Of a stretch of 64,000 nt of DNA, positions 45,268 to 52,956 are shown one piece after another. The notes beneath the pieces were generated by a model, which was not told the DNA's origin, made no database searches, and saw nothing but the letters and a program-made list of their open reading frames with translations. Every line of letters starts with the position of its first letter. The first letter of the stretch is position 1. The position numbers were made by a program, and so were the translations under genes. Where the stretch lies: contig JBBSHE010000014.1 of NCBI GenBank assembly GCA_038253325.1, positions 1 to 64,000 on the forward strand, in the 5' to 3' direction. The DNA is from JBBSHE01 sp038253325 (GTDB lineage: Bacteria > Actinomycetota > Actinomycetes > Propionibacteriales > Nocardioidaceae).

Positions 45268-46122
45268 GTGAAGGCGGCATACTCGGGCAAGGTCCGCGAT
45301 CTCTACGACCTTCCGGACGGGCGGATCCTGATGGTCGCCAGCGACCGGATCTCCGCGTTCGACTTCGTCCTCGAGACCCCGATCCCGGACAAGGGCGAGC
45401 TGCTTACTCGGCTGTCGCTGTGGTGGTTCGATCGGGTTGCCGACCTCGCTCCCCACCACGTCGTCTCGACCGAGGTGCCGAGCGGATTTCCGCCCGAGTG
45501 GTCCGGCCGGGCGATCGTCTGCGAGCGTCTCGCCATGATCGACGTCGAGTGCGTCGCCCGCGGCTACCTCGCCGGATCGGGCCTCACCCAGTACGCCGAG
45601 TCGGGCTCGGTGTCCGGCGTTCCGCTGCCACCAGGTCTCGTCGACGGGTCGAGGCTTCCGGAGCCGATCTTCACACCGACCACGAAGGCGCCGCTGGGCG
45701 AGCACGACGAGCCGATGACCTACGCCGAGATTGCCGCCGAGGTGGGGTCGGACCTCGCGACCCGGCTGCGTGACCTCACTGTCGGCGTGTACGAGCGCGG
45801 CGAGGCGACCGCGCGTGAACGCGGGATCATCCTCGCCGACACGAAGATCGAGTTCGGCCGCCGCCCGGACGGCACGCTCGTGATCGCCGACGAGCTGCTG
45901 ACCCCCGACTCGTCCCGGTTCTGGCCGGCCGACGGCTGGCGGCCGGGGCATCCGCAGCCGTCGTTCGACAAGCAGTTCGTACGCGACTGGCTCACGTCGG
46001 GCAAGAGCGGCTGGGATCGAGGAGCTGGCCGTCCGCCACCGCCGTTGCCGCCCGACATCGTGGACAGGACCCGGGCGCGGTACATCGAGGCGTACGAACG
46101 CCTCACCGGCGCCGGCTTCTGA
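45268..46122 (+). CDS. purC: SAICAR synthetase
   Basis: 284 residues, GTG 45268 with GGGAGG nine nt upstream. Condenses CAIR with aspartate. Signatures: YSGKVRDLYDLPDGRILMVA at 4, ISAFDFVLETPIPDKG near 28, VECVARGYLAGSGLTQYAES near 92, TPTTKAPLGEHDEP near 133, IILADTKIEFGRRPDGTLVI near 187 and LTPDSSRFWPA near 211. The longer eukaryote-like/ actinobacterial form rather than the 237-residue E. coli form. Confidence 0.97.
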   Translation: MKAAYSGKVRDLYDLPDGRILMVASDRISAFDFVLETPIPDKGELLTRLSLWWFDRVADLAPHHVVSTEVPSGFPPEWSGRAIVCERLAMIDVECVARGYLAGSGLTQYAESGSVSGVPLPPGLVDGSRLPEPIFTPTTKAPLGEHDEPMTYAEIAAEVGSDLATRLRDLTVGVYERGEATARERGIILADTKIEFGRRPDGTLVIADELLTPDSSRFWPADGWRPGHPQPSFDKQFVRDWLTSGKSGWDRGAGRPPPPLPPDIVDRTRARYIEAYERLTGAGF

Positions 46123-46132
46123 GCGGCGCCGG
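46106..46132. terminator. Hairpin spanning the purC stop codon
   Basis: Perfect 9-bp stem CCGGCGCCG / CGGCGCCGG (46106-46114 with 46124-46132) with the purC TGA in the loop. A TAGAGT -10 hexamer begins at the next base (46133), so termination and the next promoter are packed together. Confidence 0.55.
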
Positions 46133-46172
46133 TAGAGTCGAAGCCCGGGATCTCACCAGCATGAGGTGTGCC

Positions 46173-47723
46173 ATGCTCAACCTGAGCGTCGTGTTGGAAG
46201 ACAGTGCTCGCCGATATCCCAACCGAAACGCGGTCGTACTCGGGTCGTCACGGCTGACGTACGCACAGGTCGACGCCGCGGCCAACCAGGTGGCGAACCT
46301 GCTCGCTGACAAGGGCGTCGGTCAAGGCGACAAGGTCGCCCTGAGCTGCGTCAACATCCCCTCCTTTCCGGTCGTCTATTACGGCATCCTCAAGACCGGA
46401 GCCACCGTCGTCCCGATCAGCGTCCTGCTGAAGAGCCGCGAGATCGCCTACCACCTCCAGGACTCCAAGGCGAGGGCGTACTTCTGCTTCCAGGGGTCGG
46501 CGGAGCTTCCGATGGCCCAGGAGGGCGAACAGGGGTTCGCCTTGACCGACTCGTGCGAGGAAATGTTCGTCATCACGGCCGATCCGACGGCCGATTCCCC
46601 GATCGAAGGAACTCCCACGTTGGCTGCCGCGCTCGACGGTCAGCCGCCCTTGTTCGAGACGCGCCTCACCGAGCCGACGGACACCGCCGTAGTTCTCTAC
46701 ACGTCTGGAACGACAGGGCAGCCGAAGGGCGCCGAGCTGACCCATGCCAATATGGTGCTCAACGCGCAGAGCACGCTCCAGCTTCACGGCCGGCCGGAGA
46801 ACGGCTGGGACACCCACCTCGTGGCGCTGCCGCTGTTTCACTCGTTCGGGCAGACCGTGCAGATGAATGGCGGGTTCGCGCAGGCCGCGACGCTGGTCCT
46901 GCTGCCACGGTTCGACGCCAAGGCTGCCCTGGCGCTGATGCAGTCGGAGGACATCACCTTCTTCGCCGGCGTACCGACGATGTACTGGGGACTGCTCGGT
47001 GCCCTCGACGACGCGGTCGACGTCGATCGGATCGCGAGAAACCTGCGGGTGTCCGTCGCCGGTGGTTCATCGCTCCCGGTCGAGATCATCCACGAGTTCA
47101 AGAAGCGGTTCGGCGTCGAGATCAAGGAGGGCTACGGCCTGTCCGAGACGTCGCCGGTCGCCACCTTCAACCCGTCGGACCGAGACCCGAAGCCCGGCTC
47201 GATCGGTACGCCGATCTGGGGGGTCGAGCTCAGGCTGATCGACGAGAGCTGGAATGAGGTCCGTGAGGTGGGCGCAGTCGGTGAGATCACCATCAAGGGT
47301 TACAACGTGATGAAGGGCTATCTCGGCCGACCCGACGCAACCGCCGAGGCCGTCCGCGACGGGTGGTTTCGTTCGGGCGACCTCGGCAAACGTGACGAGG
47401 ACGGCTACTACTACGTCGTGGACCGGGCGAAGGACATGATCATCAGGGGTGGCTACAACGTCTACCCACGCGAGGTCGAGGAAGTCCTGATGACCCACGA
47501 GGCGGTATCGCTCGCCGCCGTGGTCGGCGTGCCGGACGAGCAGTACGGCGAGGAGGTCAAGGCCTTCGTCATCACGCAGCCGGGAGCCGAGATCACCGAA
47601 GACGAGCTGGTCGCATGGTCGAGGCAGGAGCTGGCGTCACACAAGTACCCGCGGGCGATCGAGTTCCGCGACGAGCTTCCGATGAGCGCGTCGGGCAAGA
47701 TCCTCAAGCGCGAGCTCGGCTGA
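46173..47723 (+). CDS. Acyl-CoA synthetase (long-chain fatty-acid-CoA ligase type)
   Basis: 516 residues from ATG 46173, which has GAGGTG upstream; ATG 46161 is an alternative. Adenylate-forming enzyme: AMP-binding motif YTSGTTGQPKGAELTHANM near 170, KEGYGLSETSPV near 310, the SGDLGKRDEDGYYYVVDRAK hinge near 395, IRGGYNVYPREVEEVLM near 415 and the catalytic Lys in SGKILKREL at the C-terminus. It activates fatty or other carboxylic acids to CoA thioesters; chain length is not predictable. Confidence 0.92.
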   Translation: MLNLSVVLEDSARRYPNRNAVVLGSSRLTYAQVDAAANQVANLLADKGVGQGDKVALSCVNIPSFPVVYYGILKTGATVVPISVLLKSREIAYHLQDSKARAYFCFQGSAELPMAQEGEQGFALTDSCEEMFVITADPTADSPIEGTPTLAAALDGQPPLFETRLTEPTDTAVVLYTSGTTGQPKGAELTHANMVLNAQSTLQLHGRPENGWDTHLVALPLFHSFGQTVQMNGGFAQAATLVLLPRFDAKAALALMQSEDITFFAGVPTMYWGLLGALDDAVDVDRIARNLRVSVAGGSSLPVEIIHEFKKRFGVEIKEGYGLSETSPVATFNPSDRDPKPGSIGTPIWGVELRLIDESWNEVREVGAVGEITIKGYNVMKGYLGRPDATAEAVRDGWFRSGDLGKRDEDGYYYVVDRAKDMIIRGGYNVYPREVEEVLMTHEAVSLAAVVGVPDEQYGEEVKAFVITQPGAEITEDELVAWSRQELASHKYPRAIEFRDELPMSASGKILKRELG

Positions 47724-47730
47724 ATGCTCG

Positions 47731-47778
47731 ACTTGTCGGCGCGTCATCGGGTCATGACCCCCTGACGTACCGACAAGT
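47731..47778. repeat. Inverted-repeat family B, copy 3
   Basis: Arms ACTTGTCGG and CCGACAAGT 48 nt from end to end, centre diverged from the copies at 45134 and 45196. It fills the 57-nt space between the convergent acyl-CoA synthetase and aldo/keto reductase genes, so it may serve both as terminator. Confidence 0.92.
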
Positions 47779-47780
47779 CG

Positions 47781-48740
47781 TCAGTATCTGGTTCCTGCCA
47801 CCCGGTCGGCGAGTCCGTCGAGAAGCGCGCGGTCTTCAGCGTCGAGCGAGATGTCGAGGGCGGCAACGTTCTGCTCGAGCCAGCGGCGCCGCTTCGTGCC
47901 GGGGATCGGGACGACGGGCACGCCGAGCCGGTCGCTCTGCGCGCGCACCCAGGCGAGCGCGATCTGTGCCGGCTCGCACCCGTGCCTGGCCGCGACGTCA
48001 CGCACGGAGGCGACGACTGCCTCGTTCTGGGCCGCCGTCTGCTCGCCGAACCGCGGAAGGTCGCGGCGCATGTCGTCGTTAGCCAGAGTCGAGCGGTCGA
48101 AGGTGCCGGTGAGGAACCCTCGGCCGAGCGGGGAGAACGGGACCAGGCCCACCCCGAGCTCGGCCATGGTCGGTGTCAGCACCTCGGGGTCGCGGGTCCA
48201 CAGCGAGTACTCCGACTGCACGGCCGCGATCGGGTGAACGGCGTACGCCCGACGCAGCTGGGCACCGTCGACCTCGGACAGGCCGATGTGACGTACCTTC
48301 CCCGCCGCGACGAGATCGGCCATCGCGCCGATCGTCTCCTCGATCTCCACGTTCTGCGGGGGCCGATGCAGGTAGTAGAGGTCGATGACGTCCGTCTCGA
48401 GTCGCCCCAGCGAGGCGTCGCAGCACTGCCGGACGTACGCCGCGTCCCCTCGGGTGATCATCCGGCGGACGTTGGCGCTGCGGTCGATGCCCACGATCCC
48501 GAACTTGGTCGCCAGCGTGACCTCGTCGCGCCTGTCGGCGAGGACCTGCGAGAGCAGGGTCTCGTTGGCGCCGTCACCGTAGACGTTCGCGGTGTCGAGG
48601 AAGGTCACACCCAGGTCCAGCGCCCGGCGCAGCGTCGCGATCGACTCTGTGTCGTCGGGCACTCCGTACGACTGGCTCATTCCCATGCAGCCGAGTCCTT
48701 GCGCGGAGACCTCAAGCGCGCCCAGTGCCGTTGTCTGCAT
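47781..48740 (-). CDS. Aldo/keto reductase
   Basis: 319 residues from ATG 48740, with GGGGAG upstream. NADPH-dependent reductase of the AKR11/YajO-like group: GCMGMSQSYG near 18, tetrad residues in FLDTANVYG (Asp and Tyr), TLATKFG (Lys) and YYLHRPP (His), then IGLSEVDGAQLRRA near 150, VQSEYSLWTRDPE and PIPGTKRRRWLEQNV near 275 for cofactor binding. Physiological substrate unknown. Confidence 0.9.
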   Translation of the reverse strand: MQTTALGALEVSAQGLGCMGMSQSYGVPDDTESIATLRRALDLGVTFLDTANVYGDGANETLLSQVLADRRDEVTLATKFGIVGIDRSANVRRMITRGDAAYVRQCCDASLGRLETDVIDLYYLHRPPQNVEIEETIGAMADLVAAGKVRHIGLSEVDGAQLRRAYAVHPIAAVQSEYSLWTRDPEVLTPTMAELGVGLVPFSPLGRGFLTGTFDRSTLANDDMRRDLPRFGEQTAAQNEAVVASVRDVAARHGCEPAQIALAWVRAQSDRLGVPVVPIPGTKRRRWLEQNVAALDISLDAEDRALLDGLADRVAGTRY

Positions 48741-48792
48741 CTGCTCCCCTTCCATGCTCGCCACGCGTGCACGCTACCGCGGTGACCCCCGG

Positions 48793-49992
48793 TCAGGATC
48801 GTGAGCCGCTGCTCAACTCTCGTTCGAGTGGGGTGCGGAAGCTGGGGACGACGACGGCGCCGTCGAGCCGTTTTGTGAGCCCCTCCGCGGCAGCCTCGAC
48901 ACCGGACGCGGCCTCGACCCCGGCGTCCTCCAGCAACCGCCAGACGATCTCGCCGCTCGGATGTACCGCCCAGCCGCCGACGACCCGGCCGTCCCACCAC
49001 ACGGTCGGGCCGACATTGCCGAACCGGTCGAACAGCGCGCCACGATGGGGGCCGAGGAACCACTCCCGCTGCTGCCAGCCCATCGGTGTGGGGTCGAGGG
49101 CGGGAAGCAGGACGGCCGAAGGAACCGCGGGCTCGACGGTTGCGACGTCGTCGGCCAGCACGACGCCGGGGACACCTCCCAGGTCTACGTCGACGGTGTC
49201 GACGTCTGCCAGCGCCTTCCGGGTCGTGCCGAGCGACCACCCGGTCCACCACTGCAGATCCGCGACCGTGGCCGGGCCGAACACCTCGAGCCAGCGGCGG
49301 GCAAGGGTGGCCCGGGCGTCGGTCTCCGGCACGACGGGGATGCCCGCGGGCCACCACCGGGTCGCCGGCTCCCACGTGTGATGCCGCGACGTCCACGGTC
49401 CCCGCGGCCGTCCCCGCACGATGCGCCCCTCGGCGCCCATCAGGGTCAAGACGCGAGTGGTGACGTTGCGCCTGATGTCCCACCTCTTGTCGGTCGTCGG
49501 CAGCTGAGCGGTCCGCAGCCGTGGCTCGTCGGCGGCGAGCTGGCTGGCAGTCGCCTCCCCTCGGGCGGCCAGCGCACGCTCGGTGCTGTCTTCGACGTCG
49601 GCGAGCCAGCCGGCCACGTCGGGTCCGAGCGGCGGGTCGGTCGGTCCGGTCCGCAGGTCCTTGACGAGCTGCCGGCGAAGGCGATGGGCGATCGGCACGC
49701 ACGCAGCGCTGTGGAGCACGGGCACCAGGGCCGACGGGACCACGAACATCGTCCGGCGCATCGCGATCATCCGAACCAGCTCACGGGTGTCGTACAACGC
49801 GGCTGTGGTGCCTTGGAGGGTCGCGTCCGGGCAGCGCGCGAGGACGGACATGTAGACGGTCGCTGGATCGGTGGCGTGCAGCGCCAGCATCCCGGCGACT
49901 GCTGCCTCGACGTCTTCGGCCGGTGCGTCCGGAGCAAGGTGGTGCCGGCGGACCAGTCGGTGTCGGCGCTCGGCGACTCCAAACGTCAGCAC
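48793..49992 (-). CDS. Winged-helix DNA-binding protein (HTH_42/AlkX-like)
   Basis: 399 residues, GTG start at 49992. The sequence (VAGMLALHATDPATVYMSVL near 32, ELVRMIAMRRTMFVVP near 70, RWLEVFGPATVADLQWWTGW near 235, WFLGPHRGALFDRFGNVGPT near 305, VWWDGRVVGGW) matches the actinobacterial winged-helix DUF1006-type proteins related to the YcaQ/AlkX DNA glycosylases that unhook interstrand crosslinks. The catalytic Gln-x-Gln of YcaQ is not obvious here (the equivalent is LHATD), so glycosylase activity is uncertain. Confidence 0.75.
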   Translation of the reverse strand: MLTFGVAERRHRLVRRHHLAPDAPAEDVEAAVAGMLALHATDPATVYMSVLARCPDATLQGTTAALYDTRELVRMIAMRRTMFVVPSALVPVLHSAACVPIAHRLRRQLVKDLRTGPTDPPLGPDVAGWLADVEDSTERALAARGEATASQLAADEPRLRTAQLPTTDKRWDIRRNVTTRVLTLMGAEGRIVRGRPRGPWTSRHHTWEPATRWWPAGIPVVPETDARATLARRWLEVFGPATVADLQWWTGWSLGTTRKALADVDTVDVDLGGVPGVVLADDVATVEPAVPSAVLLPALDPTPMGWQQREWFLGPHRGALFDRFGNVGPTVWWDGRVVGGWAVHPSGEIVWRLLEDAGVEAASGVEAAAEGLTKRLDGAVVVPSFRTPLERELSSGSRS

Positions 49993-50009
49993 GAGCCGAC
50001 CTTGTCACA

Positions 50010-51017
50010 TCAGTTGGACGGTTGCTGGTGAGCCAGTCGGCCGTTCCACTCGTCGAGCAGCTCGGCCTCGCGGTCTCGTGTCATCCCCGAGCCAGGCGCG
50101 AGCACCGACTCCGCGCCCACTTCGTCGATCCAGGCCAAGGTGTCGCGCGCGGTCTCGGCCAGCGACCGGTGGGTGAGCCCGGACTGCGTGGCGCGGCTCA
50201 CGTCCATGGCCAGGGCCCACACCACCGCGGCCTCGGGCCAGAGCGGCAGCTGCTGCCCGTCGACGCCATGGTCGAGGAGCCAGCTGCCGTCGACCCAGAC
50301 GAGCTGGGCGCCGCTGGTGGCGCCGGTGACGGTCGCCTCGAGCAGATCGGCGTAGGTGATCTGAGGTCGAGCGGCCGTGAACGTGCCCGCCTGTCGGCGT
50401 TCGACCAGGCCGACCGCCCACGTACCCAGGTCGCGGGCGTCGACGACCTGGAACGGTGCGTGCGGCGGGCCAGGCGCCAGCATCGGACCGCCCCGGGCCG
50501 CCTGCGTGACCCACCACGGGTAACGGCCGGTCGGGTCGTGCGGACCCACGACGTACGTCGGCCGGATGATCGTCAACGCGTCACCGTGCGCCGACTGCGC
50601 GGCGAGCTCACAGGCGACCTTCAGCGGTCCGTACGTGTCCCCGGTGACGGTCTCGACGTCGTCGGCAGCCGGCTCGAGGAGGGCGGCGTCCTCGGTGGCG
50701 CCCGGCCCGGGCGGGTCGGCGTACACCGAGACGGTGGAGACGAAGACGTGGTGTCCGCCCCTCCCGTCGAGCGCCTCGGCGAGCGAACGTACCTGGCGCG
50801 GAAAGTACGCGGCCACATCGACGGTCGCGTCCCACGCGCTGTCGTCGAGCACGGACAGGTCGCCGTCGCGGTCGGCGAGCAGGTGGGTCGCTTCGGGAAA
50901 CAGGTCGGCGCCGTGCTCTCCCCGGTGCAGAACCGTCACCTCGTGGCCGGCGGCGACGGCCGACTCGACCATTGCCCGTCCGACGAACCGGGTTCCGCCG
51001 ATGAAGAGGATCCGCAT
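50010..51017 (-). CDS. NAD-dependent epimerase/dehydratase
   Basis: 335 residues from ATG 51017. Rossmann motif MRILFIGGTRFVGRAMVESA with GGTRFVG; SDR-type STVSVYAD near 108 with Ser, then Tyr-Lys represented by TYGPLKVACE near 140, and IIRPTYVVGPHDPTGRYPWW near 160. Members of this extended-SDR group act on nucleotide sugars or form NmrA-like regulators; the substrate cannot be assigned. It is divergent from purS with its own short gap. Confidence 0.82.
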   Translation of the reverse strand: MRILFIGGTRFVGRAMVESAVAAGHEVTVLHRGEHGADLFPEATHLLADRDGDLSVLDDSAWDATVDVAAYFPRQVRSLAEALDGRGGHHVFVSTVSVYADPPGPGATEDAALLEPAADDVETVTGDTYGPLKVACELAAQSAHGDALTIIRPTYVVGPHDPTGRYPWWVTQAARGGPMLAPGPPHAPFQVVDARDLGTWAVGLVERRQAGTFTAARPQITYADLLEATVTGATSGAQLVWVDGSWLLDHGVDGQQLPLWPEAAVVWALAMDVSRATQSGLTHRSLAETARDTLAWIDEVGAESVLAPGSGMTRDREAELLDEWNGRLAHQQPSN

Positions 51018-51146
51018 CCCTCGATCCAACCAGGGCCGGCCATGTCCGGACGAAAGGTTTCGCTGTCGGCCGACGAGCAGCCGGCTCCGGTCGACCCTCT
51101 CTGAATGCGGGTACACCGGCTTCGGGGACCTGTCCGCCCGGATCCG

Positions 51147-51152
51147 TAGACT
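51147..51152 (+). promoter_or_regulatory. -10 element TAGACT of purSQ
   Basis: TAGACT, the same hexamer as before dnaK, purA and purF, 52 nt before the purS start. It implies a leader of about 45 nt with the purS ribosome site. Confidence 0.5.
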
Positions 51153-51203
51153 CGTGCCGCAAGTGGTGCTGGGCCGGCCGGTTCACTTTCCGAGGGAGGT
51201 CCC

Positions 51204-51458
51204 GTGGCGCGCGTGGTCGTCGACGTGATGTTGAAGCCGGAGATCCTCGATCCGCAGGGAAAAGCGGTCAACCAGGCATTGGCCCGGCTGGGGTTCGACG
51301 GGATCATCGAGGTTCGCCAGGGGAAGCGGTTCGAGATCGACCTCGAGGGTGATCCGAGCCCGGACCGGCTGGCCGAGATCAGCGAGGCGGCGGCGAGCCT
51401 GCTGAGCAACCCCGTGATCGAGGACTTCTCGATTCACATTCAGGACGCGGCGTCATGA
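51204..51458 (+). CDS. purS: FGAM synthetase subunit PurS
   Basis: 84 residues, GTG 51204 with GGGAGGT upstream. Small subunit that bridges PurL and PurQ for FGAM formation in bacteria with the split enzyme. VVVDVMLKPEILDPQGKAVN at the start, LGFDGIIEVRQGKRFEIDLEG and EDFSIHIQDA at the end match the family. Overlaps purQ by 4 nt (ATGA). Confidence 0.96.
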   Translation: MARVVVDVMLKPEILDPQGKAVNQALARLGFDGIIEVRQGKRFEIDLEGDPSPDRLAEISEAAASLLSNPVIEDFSIHIQDAAS

Positions 51459-52126
51459 GGATCGGCGTCGTCACCTTCCCCGGTTCGCTGGACGACACCG
51501 ACGCCAGGCGCGCGGTGACCCGCGCCGGGGGCGACGCCGTACCACTCTGGCACGGCGACCGGGACCTCCGTGCTGTCGACGCGGTCGTGCTGCCGGGGGG
51601 GTTCTCGTACGGCGACTACCTGCGGTGCGGGGCAATCGCGCGGTTCGCCCCTGTGATGGAAGAGGTGGTTGCCGCCGCGGCTCGGGGGCTTCCCGTGCTC
51701 GGGATCTGTAACGGCTTCCAGATCCTGTGCGAGTCGCACCTCCTCCCGGGAGCCTTGATCCGCAACCACCACCGCAGGTTCGTCTGCCGAGATCAACGGA
51801 TCCGGATTGAGTCGAATGCAAGTGCCTGGACACGCGGGTACGAACCCGGCGCAGAGATCACGATCGTGCTGAAGAACGGCGAGGGCGGCTACGTCGCCGA
51901 CGAGAAGACCCTCGACCGGCTCGAGCGGGAGGACCGGATCGTCGCGCGCTACCTCGATCTCAACCCGACCGGGTCGGTGCGCAACATCGCGGGCATCTCC
52001 AACCCGGCAGGCAACGTCGTCGGCCTGATGCCACACCCCGAGCACGCGGTCGATCCGCAGTGCGGCCCCGGAGGCGACGGCCTCGGCTTCTTCACGTCCG
52101 TGCTGGCATCACTTGCCAGCACCTGA
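51455..52126 (+). CDS. purQ: FGAM synthetase subunit PurQ (glutaminase)
   Basis: 223 residues. Class I glutamine amidotransferase: PGGFSYGDYLRCGAIARFAP near 44, nucleophile Cys in GICNGFQILCES near 88, and the His-Glu pair in GLMPHPEHAVDPQ near 195. It supplies ammonia to PurL. A perfect 9-bp hairpin overlaps its last codons, so purL, 830 nt away, is transcribed separately. Confidence 0.97.
   Translation: MRIGVVTFPGSLDDTDARRAVTRAGGDAVPLWHGDRDLRAVDAVVLPGGFSYGDYLRCGAIARFAPVMEEVVAAAARGLPVLGICNGFQILCESHLLPGALIRNHHRRFVCRDQRIRIESNASAWTRGYEPGAEITIVLKNGEGGYVADEKTLDRLEREDRIVARYLDLNPTGSVRNIAGISNPAGNVVGLMPHPEHAVDPQCGPGGDGLGFFTSVLASLAST
52100..52122 (+). terminator. Hairpin in the end of purQ
   Basis: GTGCTGGCA (52100-52108) pairs perfectly with TGCCAGCAC (52114-52122) around a 5-nt loop, ending just before the purQ stop. 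A second, weaker hairpin follows at 52131-52161. Together they probably end the purSQ transcript. Confidence 0.55.
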
Positions 52127-52189
52127 CCATCTCGCTGGCGTTGAGGTCATCCGCCGGCGAGCATCCGAATCTCAACACCAGCGGGGTAT

Positions 52190-52834
52190 TCAGCCGAGCA
52201 GCACGACGAGTGCGACGACGGCGGCGACGAGGACCATCACCACGACCAGCAGGACCACCTTCGATCCTCCGGTTTCGGTGATCACGCCCGGGTTGACGAC
52301 GTGCCGGTCGGTTGGCCGGCTCGAGGCACCGGTCGTCCGGTAGTCCGTTCCCGATGCCGTCGGGCCGCCGGCCCACCTCGTCGTCACCGGGTGAGCCGGC
52401 CGAACGGCATCTGGCGGTGGTGATGACCAGCCCGGCTGGCCGGCAGCGGGAGATGCCCAGGGTGATGGCGGACCTTGTGGCCCGGCACCGAGCGGCGGTG
52501 GGGACCAGCCCGGCTGGCTCTGGTGACCCGATGCATCCGGCCGCCGGATGATCACACCGTCGGGTCCCGATGCGGCGATCACGCCGCCTGGGTTCTTCAT
52601 GACCCCGATGACGGCGCGCAACAGCGATGGGACGGGTCGGTCAAGGTCGTACTCCTGGCCGTTGATCACGAGCCGGTGCTTCATCACCGTCCCCTCGACG
52701 GGACGCTGTAGCTCGTCCGGTACGCCGTCGTCGTCGGCGTCGTGAAAGACGCCGCTCGCCATCAACTGCTGGCGGATCTCGACCGGCACGTCGTCCCATG
52801 ACTTGAAACGCCGTCCATTCACGTTGATGTCCAC
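52190..52834 (-). CDS. Tail-anchored membrane protein between purQ and purL
   Basis: 214 residues on the strand opposite to the pur genes. The N-terminal 70 residues are globular (DINVNGRRFKSWDDVPVEIR) and contain DADDDGVPDEL, an EF-hand/calcium-loop-like DxDxDGxxDE. Residues about 95-185 are Pro/Gly/Ser-rich and disordered. The C-terminus is a single helix (GGSKVVLLVVVMVLVAAVVA) with only a few residues after it, so it is tail-anchored with the N-terminus in the cytosol. No family is recognised. Its position splits the purS-purQ-purL group, which is normally contiguous. Confidence 0.78.
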   Translation of the reverse strand: MDINVNGRRFKSWDDVPVEIRQQLMASGVFHDADDDGVPDELQRPVEGTVMKHRLVINGQEYDLDRPVPSLLRAVIGVMKNPGGVIAASGPDGVIIRRPDASGHQSQPGWSPPPLGAGPQGPPSPWASPAAGQPGWSSPPPDAVRPAHPVTTRWAGGPTASGTDYRTTGASSRPTDRHVVNPGVITETGGSKVVLLVVVMVLVAAVVALVVLLG

Positions 52835-52956
52835 CCGGCGGCCTCCTTCGAGTGTCCCCGACGATACGCCGTCCGCGCGGGGCGGCGCGGGAGACGGACC
52901 GGCGTCGAAGGTAGTCTGGTGCCGCTTTCCCCCTCCTCGTACGGGAGTACCCTGCG

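Noticed and set aside
43450..45951. An 833-codon minus-strand frame opposite purB and purC
   Set aside because: Both pur genes are clear by signature motifs; the reverse frame spans an intergenic tandem repeat and has no protein features.
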